64,000 nucleotides of DNA from Planctomycetaceae bacterium (GCA_024742875.1 JANSXP010000041.1:1-64000); one strand, 5' to 3'; shown: positions 8,708 through 18,176, counted from the first letter of the stretch. The notes: generated by a model not told the origin, from the letters alone. Translations and numbers: made by a program.

Positions 8708-9754
8708 TCACTTTGCGAATGGCAATTTCTTCCAAATGGCCCGCCGGGCACCGATCAGGATCCCAACCAGAAATCCCACCAGGTGAGCGGCGTTGGCAAT
8801 CGGCCCCAGGGCCCCCGTCATGCAGATGACAAGCCACGCTATGCTGTAAACCACTGTCCGCTGTTCCAGTCCCAGACCATCACGGGGACTGGTCCTGCCC
8901 TTCATCCAGACATATCCAATCAGTCCGAACACCACGCCCGAGGCGCCACCAAAATTCCAGCCACCCCAGAACAACTGAGCTATGTTGGAAACCGCCGCAA
9001 TAATCAGGCACAGAATGATGAACCGACGTGTGCCGCGGACATACTCCACCGCGCCACCCACAGACTTGATCCACATCATGTTGAACAGAATGTGGAGCAC
9101 GCCAAAGTGCAGAAACGCGGGACTGATCGGCCGCCAGATCTCTCCATTACGCAGTGACCAGGCCACCGATTTGATGGTGGCATCGGCCCGCAGATGGATC
9201 CATTCCCGGTTTTTGGGCCCCATGACCTTCAGGTCACCGGGAGCGTAAAGATATTCCGGTCGACGGACGCCACTGTGCTCGCCATAACGGTAGGGCGTGC
9301 GAATCATCAGTGCCTGATACACGGGCGAGTCGCGATTGTTGCACAGGGCGGGCAGACCGAAATGGGACGGCTGAATGTTGGACCAGTCCGTCGCCAGAGC
9401 AGCAACCAGTCCACACAAAGCGATGTAGATGTAAGTGGCCGGGTAACTATGCCACCAGGATCCCTCCCAGCGTTTTTTGAGACGTTCTGCCTGATGGCGA
9501 TTCTTCTGCAGGCGTTCGGCCTCTTTCAGCACCGACCGTACTTTGCGTTCCGCGCGATCGTATTTTTCGTCGGACGGATTGTCCTGATACTCTGTCAGGA
9601 TTTCGCGAGCCTTGTCACGATCTTCATCCCGCAGAACCCAGATGACCCACTCGCCGTCATCTTCTTCCAGGTTGGTTTCGATCGCCTGGAGGGCCAGATA
9701 CGCCACCAGTCGCTGAGACTCTTCGAGTGTCTGTAACGTGGTGAGCTCACGCAT
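8708..9754 (-). CDS. rhomboid-family intramembrane serine protease
   Basis: The 348-residue protein has a soluble N-terminal domain (about 1-95, with a basic coiled stretch at 64-95), then about six membrane helices. The catalytic serine is in GGASGVVFG (Ser272) and the catalytic histidine in NAAHLVGF (His324), so both members of the dyad are present. A loop of about 80 residues separates the first helix from the second. It should cleave membrane-spanning substrates. It is the first gene of the minus-strand run that continues with the carbamoyltransferase, but a functional tie is unproven. A second rhomboid lies at 25520-26428. Confidence 0.93.
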   Translation of the reverse strand: MRELTTLQTLEESQRLVAYLALQAIETNLEEDDGEWVIWVLRDEDRDKAREILTEYQDNPSDEKYDRAERKVRSVLKEAERLQKNRHQAERLKKRWEGSWWHSYPATYIYIALCGLVAALATDWSNIQPSHFGLPALCNNRDSPVYQALMIRTPYRYGEHSGVRRPEYLYAPGDLKVMGPKNREWIHLRADATIKSVAWSLRNGEIWRPISPAFLHFGVLHILFNMMWIKSVGGAVEYVRGTRRFIILCLIIAAVSNIAQLFWGGWNFGGASGVVFGLIGYVWMKGRTSPRDGLGLEQRTVVYSIAWLVICMTGALGPIANAAHLVGFLVGILIGARRAIWKKLPFAK

Positions 9755-9766
9755 AATTGATTCAGT

Positions 9767-9988
9767 TCATTCAGAGTCCAGAGGCTGGCGACTCTGCTGT
9801 GCCATTCCGGCGACCGCGTGCCATGGCACACTTCCATCCGCCGCGACGATCGCCGCGACCGTTCGGACCATACCGGTATTGACGAACATCGGCAACCGCC
9901 AGTACTCGTCGTAAACGACAGTCGGGTCGCGACATGGCACCAGTGGCGAAGCAGAGGCGTTCTCAGTGCAACTCCACGATATCCCCAT
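9767..9988 (-). CDS. possible small ORF between the GTPase and rhomboid genes
   Basis: The 73-residue frame overlaps the GTPase 3' end by 26 bp and stops 13 bp before the rhomboid start. The part after about residue 17 has codon usage like the neighbours and a protein-like composition (VVYDEYWRLPMFVNTGMV). A GTG around 9940 is an alternative start that avoids the overlap. I recognise no family. It could be a real linker gene of the operon or merely open intergenic sequence. Confidence 0.35.
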   Translation of the reverse strand: MGISWSCTENASASPLVPCRDPTVVYDEYWRLPMFVNTGMVRTVAAIVAADGSVPWHAVAGMAQQSRQPLDSE

Positions 9989-10949
9989 CGTGCAGCACGT
10001 AGTCGCGTCCTACCACCTGTCCGTCGTGGTCGCTGCGGCCCCACAGCCTCGCATGGCGCAGGTCCCGCGCGAGGTCTTCATGAATCTGCAGGGCCAGATC
10101 CTCCACCGTTCCGCCGACGCCAATGGTCAGCGGTGACGTCAGATCGGCCGCTTCACCGGGACGTTTTGTGAACACCCGCACCAGCTGCAGCGTGTCAAAA
10201 ATCGCGGCCGCCGTTGCGGACACCGTGTCTGGCTGCCCCACATCGAAGGCCACCTGCGCTGGGGGAAAGCGCAACTCCTCGCGGAAAAGCTCCACCCGCA
10301 GATTCCAGTCTGGATCATTGGCCCGCGTGACCGCCAGCAGCGCGGGCACATGCGCCACGCCAAAATCCTCCGGATCAAAGCCCGCACGGCTGGAAAATCG
10401 GGTGCGACGTTCAGCAAATGCCCGGACCACGTCACAGCTCTGCGCAGGTGCATCATCATCAGCGCCGTCAAACGCGAGCACAAGGGCGTCCGCCGTGCGA
10501 ACCAGATTGAGCATCCACGGTGGCAGGGCATCGGGCACAACCGGCGGCGTGTCAATCAGCTGAATCTGAGTGCCCTCCCACGGCATCATGGCGGGCAGCG
10601 GCTCCCTGGTGGTGAAAGGAAACGGGGCGACCTCCGGCGCTGCATTGGTGAGCGCGGCGACCAGCTGGCTTTTGCCCGCGTTCGCCGCCCCCACCACCAC
10701 AACACGTCCGCATCCATGACGGGCAATTCGCAGCACCGAGCCCGCTTTGGGCGCGTTCTGCGTGCGCTGCAGTTCCGCTCGAGCCTCGCTCAGGCTCGAC
10801 TTGATGGCGGCCTGCAGCTTGTCCGTCCCCTTGTGCCGGGGAATCAGCTGCAGCATGCGCTGCAGGCACTCCACACGTTCGGCGGGCGTCTGGGCACGCC
10901 GAAAATCGCGTTCTGCCTTGCGGTACATGGGAGTGAGATTGGCGGGCAT
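9963..10949 (-). CDS. TRAFAC-class GTPase with C-terminal TGS domain (Obg/Drg-like)
   Basis: Starting at ATG 10949 gives 328 residues. An N-terminal helical region precedes the P-loop GAANAGKS (87-94). A switch region follows (FPFTTREP) and then the G3 motif LIDTPP (Asp133), where DxxG is expected. The last about 75 residues form a TGS-like domain (TIGVGGTVEDLALQIHEDLA ... DYVLHDGDIVELH). The helical N-terminus, P-loop and TGS order is that of the Drg/Obg-related family, whose members bind ribosomes or tRNA. The G4 motif is unusual: AVTRAND stands where NKxD is expected, so guanine specificity may be altered. An upstream in-frame ATG at 10979 is less likely. Confidence 0.88.
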   Translation of the reverse strand: MPANLTPMYRKAERDFRRAQTPAERVECLQRMLQLIPRHKGTDKLQAAIKSSLSEARAELQRTQNAPKAGSVLRIARHGCGRVVVVGAANAGKSQLVAALTNAAPEVAPFPFTTREPLPAMMPWEGTQIQLIDTPPVVPDALPPWMLNLVRTADALVLAFDGADDDAPAQSCDVVRAFAERRTRFSSRAGFDPEDFGVAHVPALLAVTRANDPDWNLRVELFREELRFPPAQVAFDVGQPDTVSATAAAIFDTLQLVRVFTKRPGEAADLTSPLTIGVGGTVEDLALQIHEDLARDLRHARLWGRSDHDGQVVGRDYVLHDGDIVELH

Positions 10950-11011
10950 CAATGTGTCCTCAGCAGGATCTGCCAGCATCGTAGCAGATCGCGGCGGACT
11001 GTTCGCGCACG

Positions 11012-11054
11012 AAAAAACGACCGCAGCGACTTGCGAACAAGTTCACTGCGGCCG
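11012..11054 (-). terminator. rho-independent terminator of the trypsin-like protease gene
   Basis: Read on the minus strand, a 9-bp stem (one G-T pair; arms 11046-11054 and 11018-11026) is followed by six T (11017-11012). It lies 36 bp beyond the protease stop. Confidence 0.8.
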
Positions 11055-11090
11055 TTTCGGAAATGGAGTCAGTCGTGTCTTCCGTGGCGA

Positions 11091-12272
11091 CTACTCACTC
11101 AGCCAGGAGCTGAGAATCTGTTCCGGACTTTCCGTCTGAGACTGAACTGACAGTTCCTTACTGGCCAGACTGGTCAGTTTGGCCACGTACTCCATGGTGC
11201 TTTTCAGAGCCCGTGGAGTCGCCGTGGCGTCCACTTTGCAGACATAGATCACCAGGTAATCCCCGGCCTGCGTGCGTTCCAGTGTCCAGGCCCCCAGTTT
11301 GGTGCGGGCACTTTGCTGCAGCAGTTTCATCGTGGTTTCGGCTGAGGGGGCTTCCTTCAGCGTGGCCGCCAGAGACCAGACCTTGCGAACATCGGCCTGT
11401 TCAAAGTACTCCACTTCTTTGGTGACGAAGACCGTCTGCTGCTTCTTGTCCGCCTGTTCGAAATCCACCTGAAACGCGTCCTTGCCCGCCTCGGCGTATT
11501 TCAGCTCGGCTTTGGTGAGCATGTCGACCACTGGCAAAGGAGCCTGCTTCCAGTCACTGTCGAGAAAAGTTTTGACTTCCGTGATGTCGACACAGTAGGT
11601 GATCAGGCGAGCTTTGGGCGACAGAGACTGACAGATGGCCACCAGTTCGCCTTTCGCGTTCACAACGGGGCCACCACTGTCACCAGGATTGATCGGAGAC
11701 TGTGTTTCGCAGACCAGAAAATCGTGCTCACCGGCTCCCGTGCGGAACTGTTTCTGGTAGACGCTGCGAACGTCACCTGACGTGAACACCCACAACGCTT
11801 CGGTCGATCCGGAGTTGCCGATGGACTGCACTTCTTCACCAGGGCCCGCACTGCTGTCCGCCATGGTGATGGCCTGCACGCCTTCCGGCAGACGATCCAG
11901 TTCAATCAGAGCCAGATCCCGCTTGCGATCGACACCCAGCACGCGTCCCCGCACGCCCAGTTTTTTCACGTTTTTCAGGTAGCTGCTGCGTTCGACGACC
12001 GGCTTGCCGTTTTTCAGCTCCGGAAAAAAGATGACGGCCGCCCGGGCGTTGCCCACGACATGAAAGTTTGTGACCAGCAGTTTGCGTTCAGCGTCGACCA
12101 GCACGCCGGTGCCGCTGGATGTGGAACCATCCGACTTGGCCAGCACCCAGGCGGTGGACTTAAGAGTTTCGTTGTAAACTTCCACGTCCGCCCGACAGAC
12201 AGACGTGGCGGCGATGATCGCCGACAGAAATACGACAGTTTTGACACAGAGAGTTTTGGAGAAGACATTCAT
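11091..12272 (-). CDS. secreted trypsin-like serine protease (HtrA/DegP-like catalytic domain)
   Basis: I start at ATG 12272 because the product then begins with a clean signal peptide (MNVFSKTLCVKTVVFLSAII..., cleavage near residue 28, VCRA/DV); the longer frame adds 17 residues ahead of it. The catalytic triad is visible: His71 in TNFHVVG, Asp119 in KRDLALIELD and Ser199 in PGDSGGPV. The serine protease domain fills about 30-250. The C-terminal 140 residues are a helical region without a recognisable PDZ domain, unlike classical DegP. It probably acts outside the cytoplasmic membrane. Its own terminator follows at 11012-11054, so it appears monocistronic. Confidence 0.93.
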   Translation of the reverse strand: MNVFSKTLCVKTVVFLSAIIAATSVCRADVEVYNETLKSTAWVLAKSDGSTSSGTGVLVDAERKLLVTNFHVVGNARAAVIFFPELKNGKPVVERSSYLKNVKKLGVRGRVLGVDRKRDLALIELDRLPEGVQAITMADSSAGPGEEVQSIGNSGSTEALWVFTSGDVRSVYQKQFRTGAGEHDFLVCETQSPINPGDSGGPVVNAKGELVAICQSLSPKARLITYCVDITEVKTFLDSDWKQAPLPVVDMLTKAELKYAEAGKDAFQVDFEQADKKQQTVFVTKEVEYFEQADVRKVWSLAATLKEAPSAETTMKLLQQSARTKLGAWTLERTQAGDYLVIYVCKVDATATPRALKSTMEYVAKLTSLASKELSVQSQTESPEQILSSWLSE

Positions 12273-12488
12273 CACAGCACCATTTCCGTTGAGTGTTTGA
12301 AAGACGGGCGATTGACTCGCCAATTACCTCAGCGAAAAGGGGTGGAATTTGTGACACATTTTTTCAGGCCCGGGAAAACACTGGGTTTCGTGCCGATTCC
12401 CGTCGCGAGAAATCGTTTCTGTGTTTAGGCTCCCCAGGAGAGAGGGCCAACGGCTCCCTGCGGGTAATTACCAATCAAATACTGACAA

Positions 12489-13772
12489 GTGACAGCCAAC
12501 TCTTTGCAGGCAACCAGTGCATTGACGGGTTCTGATGGGCGATCTGCCTGGAATTTCCACACCGGAAATCAGTTCACTTTTGGGCCCGGCGCTCATCGGG
12601 CGCTGGCCTCCCTGATCCACCGTCAGCAGGCACGGCGGGTGCTGCTGATTGCAGATCCGGAACTGGAGGACCATGGCCGGCTGGCAGACATCAAACGTGT
12701 CCTGAGCCAGCCGTATTGCCTGTTTGACGTTTTTCTGGACCCGCATATCAATCCCACCACCAATCAGGTGGATGACGCGGCGGCTGTCGCGGCCTGTTTT
12801 GAACCCGACCTGATTGTTGCGGTCGGCGGTGGCAGCACACTGGATCTTGCCAAAGCCGCCTGTGCGGCGGCCACCATGGACTGTGAAGGCCGCGAACTGT
12901 TTGGCGTGCATCAGGTTTCTCAGCCCATGGCTCCACTGACCTGCGTGCCGACGACTGCTGGCAGTGGCAGTGATGTTTCACACCGTGCGTTCATTCGCGA
13001 CGCAGACTCATGGCGTCTGGGCGAATGCATCAGTCCCACGCTGCGACCGGACCACGCTCTGGTCGACCCGTCACTGGTCCTCAGCTGTTCGCCGCAGGTG
13101 ACCGCCCGCAGCGGGGCGATCGCCCTGTCCAATGCCGTGGAGGCAGCACTCGGTATTCGTTTTGACCAGCTCCACGAACCACTGGAAGGCCTGCCGTTTG
13201 AAGGCAACAATCCTTTGTCCGATATGCTGGCGGCGCACGCCACGGAATTGATCAGCCAGCACCTTGTGGCCACCTTCGAGCATCCCCAGGACCTGAGAGC
13301 ACGGTCGATGGTCAGCCTCGGCGCCAGTCTGGCGGGGGCCGCCCTGACCAACAGCGGCTACAGCATGGCCACGGCGATCACGCTGGCCATCATGAATGCT
13401 CGCGCTGACATCGTTATGGGCGATGTGGTGCTGATTGTGCTGCCCGAAGTGATTCGACTGCTCAGCCCCAACTGCCCGGATCGCGTCCTGCGAATCGCCC
13501 GCACTATTGTGCCCCGACTGCAGACCGCCGGACTGCAGCACGACGATCTGGCGGAGGCGACAGACGCCATTGCTGACTGCCTGCGGCAGCTGCGCGCCAC
13601 TCTCCATCTGCCAGCGTCACTGCAGGAGATGGGCATTGTCGCCGATGACATTCCTCGAATTGCGTCTGCCGCCGTTCGCAATGAGCTGGCCTCCACTATG
13701 ACTCCCGTGCAGATCAGTGTGGACGCCGTTATTGACGTGTTGCACGTTTGCAGCGGCATTTCATCAGACTGA
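12489..13772 (+). CDS. iron-containing alcohol dehydrogenase-fold protein lacking the metal ligands
   Basis: The 427-residue protein follows the Fe-ADH/group III dehydrogenase fold throughout. The Rossmann-type N-terminal half carries the nucleotide-binding AVGGGSTLDLAKA (about 111-123) and PTTAGSGSDVS (154-164). The all-helical C-terminal half follows. The four residues that bind Fe/Zn in the family (Asp196, His200, His263 and His277 of E. coli FucO) align here with Ile211, Asn215, Tyr291 and Met310. The NAD(P) site therefore looks intact, but the classical metal-dependent oxidoreduction should be impossible. The gene stands alone between a divergent protease and a convergent sulfatase. Its substrate and activity are unknown. 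Confidence 0.88.
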   Translation: MTANSLQATSALTGSDGRSAWNFHTGNQFTFGPGAHRALASLIHRQQARRVLLIADPELEDHGRLADIKRVLSQPYCLFDVFLDPHINPTTNQVDDAAAVAACFEPDLIVAVGGGSTLDLAKAACAAATMDCEGRELFGVHQVSQPMAPLTCVPTTAGSGSDVSHRAFIRDADSWRLGECISPTLRPDHALVDPSLVLSCSPQVTARSGAIALSNAVEAALGIRFDQLHEPLEGLPFEGNNPLSDMLAAHATELISQHLVATFEHPQDLRARSMVSLGASLAGAALTNSGYSMATAITLAIMNARADIVMGDVVLIVLPEVIRLLSPNCPDRVLRIARTIVPRLQTAGLQHDDLAEATDAIADCLRQLRATLHLPASLQEMGIVADDIPRIASAAVRNELASTMTPVQISVDAVIDVLHVCSGISSD

Positions 13773-13809
13773 TGGGCAATTGTGGCTGGGCCTCACAAAG
13801 CTGGGGCTC

Positions 13810-15387
13810 CTAACGTACGGGCCCCTGACGCACGGGCTGCACATCGGCATAGTGTTCGGCATCAACCCAGCTCAGGTCACTCCACCACGGCGTGTCGTTG
13901 GGCTGAATTGCACCGCTGGTGGAGCGCCCCCGACAAACGATGCGAGTAGCCTGCTGCTGCAGTCGCTCAGCCACGTCCGGATGCGCAGCAATGACGTTGC
14001 TCTGCTCACCGGGATCGCTCGCCAGGTTGTACAGCTCCCGCGTCTTTTTTCCGTGCGGCAAAATCAGTTTCCAGTCTCCGTCACGGACCGCAAATTGACC
14101 GTTCGACGCGTGGTGAATGGTTGCCGGCCGAGCAGCATAGGAGCCATCATTTTTCAGCAGCGGCAGAAAGCTGTGGCTGTCTTCCGCTGCGGAATCCGGC
14201 AGGTCTGTCCCCAGAAGATCGGCGCATGTGGCCAGCACGTCAGTCTGACAGATCGTTTGCGGAATCGTGCGTCCTGGCTGATTAATGCCACCCGGCCAGC
14301 GGACGAAAAACGGCACGCGATGGCCGCCTTCGTAAATGGAACGTTTGCCCTCGCGATAAATGCCGTTGCTGTGATGGCCAAAACGGGGGATGCGTTTTTT
14401 CCAGGTCGTCTCAGGTCCGTTGTCGCTGGAGTAAAAGATGAGCGTGTTGTCATCGATTCCGGCCGACTTCAGGAACGCGAGGATCTGCCCCACCCGATGG
14501 TCGGTCTCAATCATGAATTCGCCGTAGGCTCCCGCCCGTCCCCGGCCACGGAATTCCTCACGCGGAATTACGGGCTTATGAGGAGACGTGTAGGGCAGAT
14601 ACAGAAAGAAGGGCCGTTCAGGATGCTCCCGCAGGTGGGCGGTCATGTGCGCGATCGCCTGATTGGTGAATCGCAGCAGGCAGTCCGCATCCTCAAAATC
14701 ACTGGCTATCTCAAACCCCGCTTTGCCCAGCGTCTGCCGCGTCGCGGCGGGCGACTCCTGATACGGTGGCTTGATGCGATAGTCATCAATGGCCATCCGA
14801 TTGGGCTTCTTGGCGGTAAACAAAGTGGGCGGCACTTTGGCATAGCGTCCCTCAAACCACGCCAGAATGCCGTAGTTCAGGGAGGCGGGGATCCCAAAGA
14901 AATAGTCAAACCCTTTATCCAGCGGCATATCCTGCACAGGCTGTGACCAGTCACGTGTCTGGGGTGTGCCGGGAAAATCCATCCCCAGATGCCATTTGCC
15001 CACCATGGCCGTGTGGTAGCCCTGATCACGAAACAGTGTCGCCAGCGTCATACGATCATCGACAATCAGACATTCCCGCTCTGCATTGAAGACGCCCTTC
15101 TTGAGGACCGTCCGCCAGTTGTAACGTCCGGTCAGCAGCCCATAGCGGGACGGCGTACAAACCGTGTCACTGCAGTGCGCGTCGACAAAACTGAGCCCTT
15201 CCCGTGCCAGTGAATCCAGATGCGGGGTCGCAAACTTTGCCTCTGCATTCAGACAGCCAGCATCACCAAAGCCCTGATCGTCCGTGTAAATCACAATCAC
15301 GTGGGGACGGTCGGCCGCCGCAGCCGGGTGCGAAAAACGGGATATCGCGAGAGCAGCCAGCAGCGTGACGGAAACAACAGACTTCAT
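13810..15387 (-). CDS. secreted sulfatase (arylsulfatase/alkaline phosphatase superfamily)
   Basis: Starting at ATG 15387 gives 525 residues with a signal peptide (MKSVVSVTLLAALAIS..., cleavage near AAAA/D25). The metal residues Asp36-Asp37 lie in IYTDDQGFGD. The sulfatase signature CTPSRYGLLTGR has Cys77, the residue converted to formylglycine by a maturase not seen here. GKWHLG and SSDNGPETTW complete the active site. The length fits family S1 enzymes, which planctomycetes carry in large numbers for sulfated polysaccharide use. No polysaccharide lyase or maturase gene is adjacent, so the substrate is unknown. It is divergent from the GGDEF gene. Confidence 0.95.
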   Translation of the reverse strand: MKSVVSVTLLAALAISRFSHPAAAADRPHVIVIYTDDQGFGDAGCLNAEAKFATPHLDSLAREGLSFVDAHCSDTVCTPSRYGLLTGRYNWRTVLKKGVFNAERECLIVDDRMTLATLFRDQGYHTAMVGKWHLGMDFPGTPQTRDWSQPVQDMPLDKGFDYFFGIPASLNYGILAWFEGRYAKVPPTLFTAKKPNRMAIDDYRIKPPYQESPAATRQTLGKAGFEIASDFEDADCLLRFTNQAIAHMTAHLREHPERPFFLYLPYTSPHKPVIPREEFRGRGRAGAYGEFMIETDHRVGQILAFLKSAGIDDNTLIFYSSDNGPETTWKKRIPRFGHHSNGIYREGKRSIYEGGHRVPFFVRWPGGINQPGRTIPQTICQTDVLATCADLLGTDLPDSAAEDSHSFLPLLKNDGSYAARPATIHHASNGQFAVRDGDWKLILPHGKKTRELYNLASDPGEQSNVIAAHPDVAERLQQQATRIVCRGRSTSGAIQPNDTPWWSDLSWVDAEHYADVQPVRQGPVR

Positions 15388-15698
15388 GTGACAGGTTCTC
15401 CCGAGAAATTGGCGCCGAAAAATCCCGGGACGCCCCCAGATCCTCGTGCAGGCTCGACAAACCCTAATCGCAGCCGCTCTCGTGGGAAAGCGAAGACGTG
15501 ATTCGAGCTTCTGGTGACGATTAGATGGACTGTCCCGAATGTGCCGTGCGGGAATCACGGCAGCTTTGCTTTCCCGCAACGGTCCGCCGGCAACGGCGAG
15601 CTAGGCTTATGGGACCGTCCGTACCGACGACCGCCTGTTTTGCAGCCGCAAACGGGTCGACCGCCGCCGGAATCTCCCCTCCATCGACTGATCCGACA
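15388..15698. other. 311-bp divergent region between sulfatase and GGDEF genes
   Basis: No gene is supported. It contains a 7-bp inverted repeat TGCCGTG/CACGGCA (15542-15548 and 15556-15562, 7-nt spacer), about 140 bp before the GGDEF start. This could be an operator or a 5' UTR hairpin. No clear -35/-10 pair was found. Confidence 0.4.
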
Positions 15699-18119
15699 AT
15701 GCCCCGTCTGTCATCCATTCACCGTATCGTCATTGGACTCGTCGGTCTGTCCGTCAGTGTTCTGCTGGTGGCCGGTCTGCTGGGACTGATTCCCAATCCA
15801 GTGCCTCAGCAGCAGCAGTCCCGCAAGTCCTATGCGGAATCGACGGCCGTCAGCTTCATGGCCCTGGCCTCGCGGATGAGCACCGAAGAGGTTCAGGCCA
15901 CGCTGGACCAGATCCGTTTTCGCAACTCGGACATTTGCTCGATCGGCATTCGCCAGACCGACAACAGTCTGCTGCTGGACAGCGGGCCCCACACAGACCT
16001 CTGGGTGGCTCAGCAGGAAACAGCGGGTGTGACACAAACGGCCGTGCCAATTTCTGCGAACGGTTCCCGCTGGGGACGACTGGAAATTTGCTGGAAGCCG
16101 GTCAGTGGTCTGGCCGTGATGGGCACGCCGCTGCGACCGGAACTGGGTCTGGCCGCTTTTGTGGGTGTGCTGTCGTTTGTGGCCTTCTCTTTTTACCTGG
16201 GCAAAGTGCTCAAACACATCAGCCCGTCTCGCGTTGTTCCTTCCCGCGTGCGGGACGCCCTGAATGCGCTCGCCGAAGGCCTGCTGGTGCTCGACAGCCG
16301 GCAGTCCATTGTGCTGGCCAATGATTCTTTTGCCTCGGCCACCGGTCAGGGACAGGAATCTCTGATCGGCAGGAAACCGGACGTCTTCGGGTTTCAAATG
16401 GCGGACGGTCAGGGCAATCACATGCTTCCCTGGGAGCATACAGCGTCGAGTGCAGAACCCGTCAAAGGGGTGCTGCTGACATCCGGGGAGGGTGAGCAGC
16501 AGAAAACATGGTCCGTGAGTACGTCTCCCGTCAAAGATGCGCGGAACCGGGCCCGAGGCGTGGTGGCCAGCTTTGAGGATGTGACGCAGCTGCAGAAAAA
16601 ACAGCAGCAGCTCAAAGACGCGCTCACGTCACTGAAGGGCTCGACCGACGAAATCAAAAAGCAGAACCGTGAACTGGAATGGCTGGCGACACGTGACACG
16701 CTCACCGGCTGCCTGAATCGTCGCAGCTTCTTTCGCGATTATGAAAAGCACTGGGACGATGCGACATCTCGCGGCACTCCCATGTCCGGCATGATGGTCG
16801 ACATCGACTTTTTCAAGGCGATCAATGACAACCACGGTCACGGTATGGGAGATGAGGTGCTGAGGGTTGTTTCCCGCACCGTGATGGAGACGGTTCGCGA
16901 AACCGACCTGGTGTGTCGTTACGGCGGTGAAGAATTCACCGTTTTGTTTCCCGGCACCAGTATCGACAAGGCGGAAGTCCTGGCGGAAAAGTGCCGTCTG
17001 GCCGTGCAGGCCCTCGAGTTTCCCAAACTGAAAGTGACGGCCAGCCTGGGAGTCTCGGCATTGTGTCAGCAGCCCGACAGCCCGCAGGAGTTGCTCGACC
17101 AGGCCGACAAATGCCTGTATGTCGCCAAACGTCACGGCCGAAATCAGGTCGTGCGTTATGACAAGGCTCAACAGCAAATCGCCGAGCTGTCTGAATCCAC
17201 CGCTCCCACTCGTGAAGAAGAACAGAAAAACAAAAAAGCGTCCGCCATTCCGTTTCATGCGGTCGCCGCGCTGACCACCGCGCTGTCACACCGAGATCAG
17301 GAAACCGCCATTCACTCTCGCCGGGTGGCCGATTTGTGTGTGACCACAGCAGAAGGCCTGCTGTCGCTGCGGGAGTGTTACGTGCTGGAAATCGCCGCAC
17401 TGCTGCACGACATTGGCAAGATCGGCATTCCGGATACCATCCTCCGCAAGCCAGGCCCGCTGACCGTTGAAGAGCTCGACGTCGTGCACCAGTACAATCG
17501 CCTCGGTGTGGATATGGTGCGCGGCTCCTTTGGCGCTTCAGTCCTGACAGAGATCGTGGAAAATCACGTCGTTCATTATGACCTGACCAACGCGGCGCGG
17601 GGCTCAGGACGAGGACATCGCCCCTCTGTGGCGGCACGCATTCTGAACATTGCCAACGCCTACGACACCATGGTGTCCGACCTTTCTTACCGCCGCAAAA
17701 TGAGTCGGTCAGAGGCCTTCGCGGAACTGCGCAGCTGCGCAGGCACGCAGTTTGATCCGGAACTGGTGGAGCGATTCATCGGCGCGGTGAAGTCACGACA
17801 CTACGGGCACGAAGGCTCCCGTGATGTCGTCACCCGGGAATCGGCCCTGTCGATCGGGCTGTTGCTGGAGAAACTGATCGCCGCACTGGACGACCAGGAT
17901 CGGGAACAGCTGGTCGACATTACCGAATCGCTGCAGATCACAGCGACCACGCACGGCCTGTTGGATATTGCCAAAGAAGCAAAACAGCTCAACGACACAC
18001 TGCAGGACGAGCACGACGAAATCGAGGTCATGCAGATGGCCGGCGAACTGATGGATATGTGCCGCTCCACACAGTTCAACCTGCTGCAGAAAGTCGATCA
18101 GGTTCCCGAACTGGCCTGA
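15699..18119 (+). CDS. membrane PAS-GGDEF-HD-GYP-like c-di-GMP signalling protein
   Basis: From ATG 15699 the product has 806 residues; the frame upstream is non-coding in composition. The order is TM1 (about 8-30), extracytoplasmic sensor, TM2 (about 148-168), PAS (about 185-300), coiled linker and GGDEF. An HD domain and a helical tail follow. The diguanylate cyclase site GGEEF (409-413) is intact and is preceded five residues earlier by RETD, an RxxD inhibitory I-site. The HD pair His570-Asp571 (HDIGKIGIPD) is intact. The GYP signature is degenerate: GSGRGH replaces DGSGYP. The last about 90 residues resemble an HPt domain without its histidine. Synthesis is likely; the phosphodiesterase half may be regulatory only. 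Confidence 0.9.
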   Translation: MPRLSSIHRIVIGLVGLSVSVLLVAGLLGLIPNPVPQQQQSRKSYAESTAVSFMALASRMSTEEVQATLDQIRFRNSDICSIGIRQTDNSLLLDSGPHTDLWVAQQETAGVTQTAVPISANGSRWGRLEICWKPVSGLAVMGTPLRPELGLAAFVGVLSFVAFSFYLGKVLKHISPSRVVPSRVRDALNALAEGLLVLDSRQSIVLANDSFASATGQGQESLIGRKPDVFGFQMADGQGNHMLPWEHTASSAEPVKGVLLTSGEGEQQKTWSVSTSPVKDARNRARGVVASFEDVTQLQKKQQQLKDALTSLKGSTDEIKKQNRELEWLATRDTLTGCLNRRSFFRDYEKHWDDATSRGTPMSGMMVDIDFFKAINDNHGHGMGDEVLRVVSRTVMETVRETDLVCRYGGEEFTVLFPGTSIDKAEVLAEKCRLAVQALEFPKLKVTASLGVSALCQQPDSPQELLDQADKCLYVAKRHGRNQVVRYDKAQQQIAELSESTAPTREEEQKNKKASAIPFHAVAALTTALSHRDQETAIHSRRVADLCVTTAEGLLSLRECYVLEIAALLHDIGKIGIPDTILRKPGPLTVEELDVVHQYNRLGVDMVRGSFGASVLTEIVENHVVHYDLTNAARGSGRGHRPSVAARILNIANAYDTMVSDLSYRRKMSRSEAFAELRSCAGTQFDPELVERFIGAVKSRHYGHEGSRDVVTRESALSIGLLLEKLIAALDDQDREQLVDITESLQITATTHGLLDIAKEAKQLNDTLQDEHDEIEVMQMAGELMDMCRSTQFNLLQKVDQVPELA

Positions 18120-18176
18120 GAAAACGGGGAATCGCCGTTCGTTACAATTTGCGGACGGTGACGGTACGATTCCCGC

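Noticed and set aside
13717-14946. 409-codon plus-strand frame
   Set aside because: It is antisense to the sulfatase, which has signal peptide and CxPSR signature.
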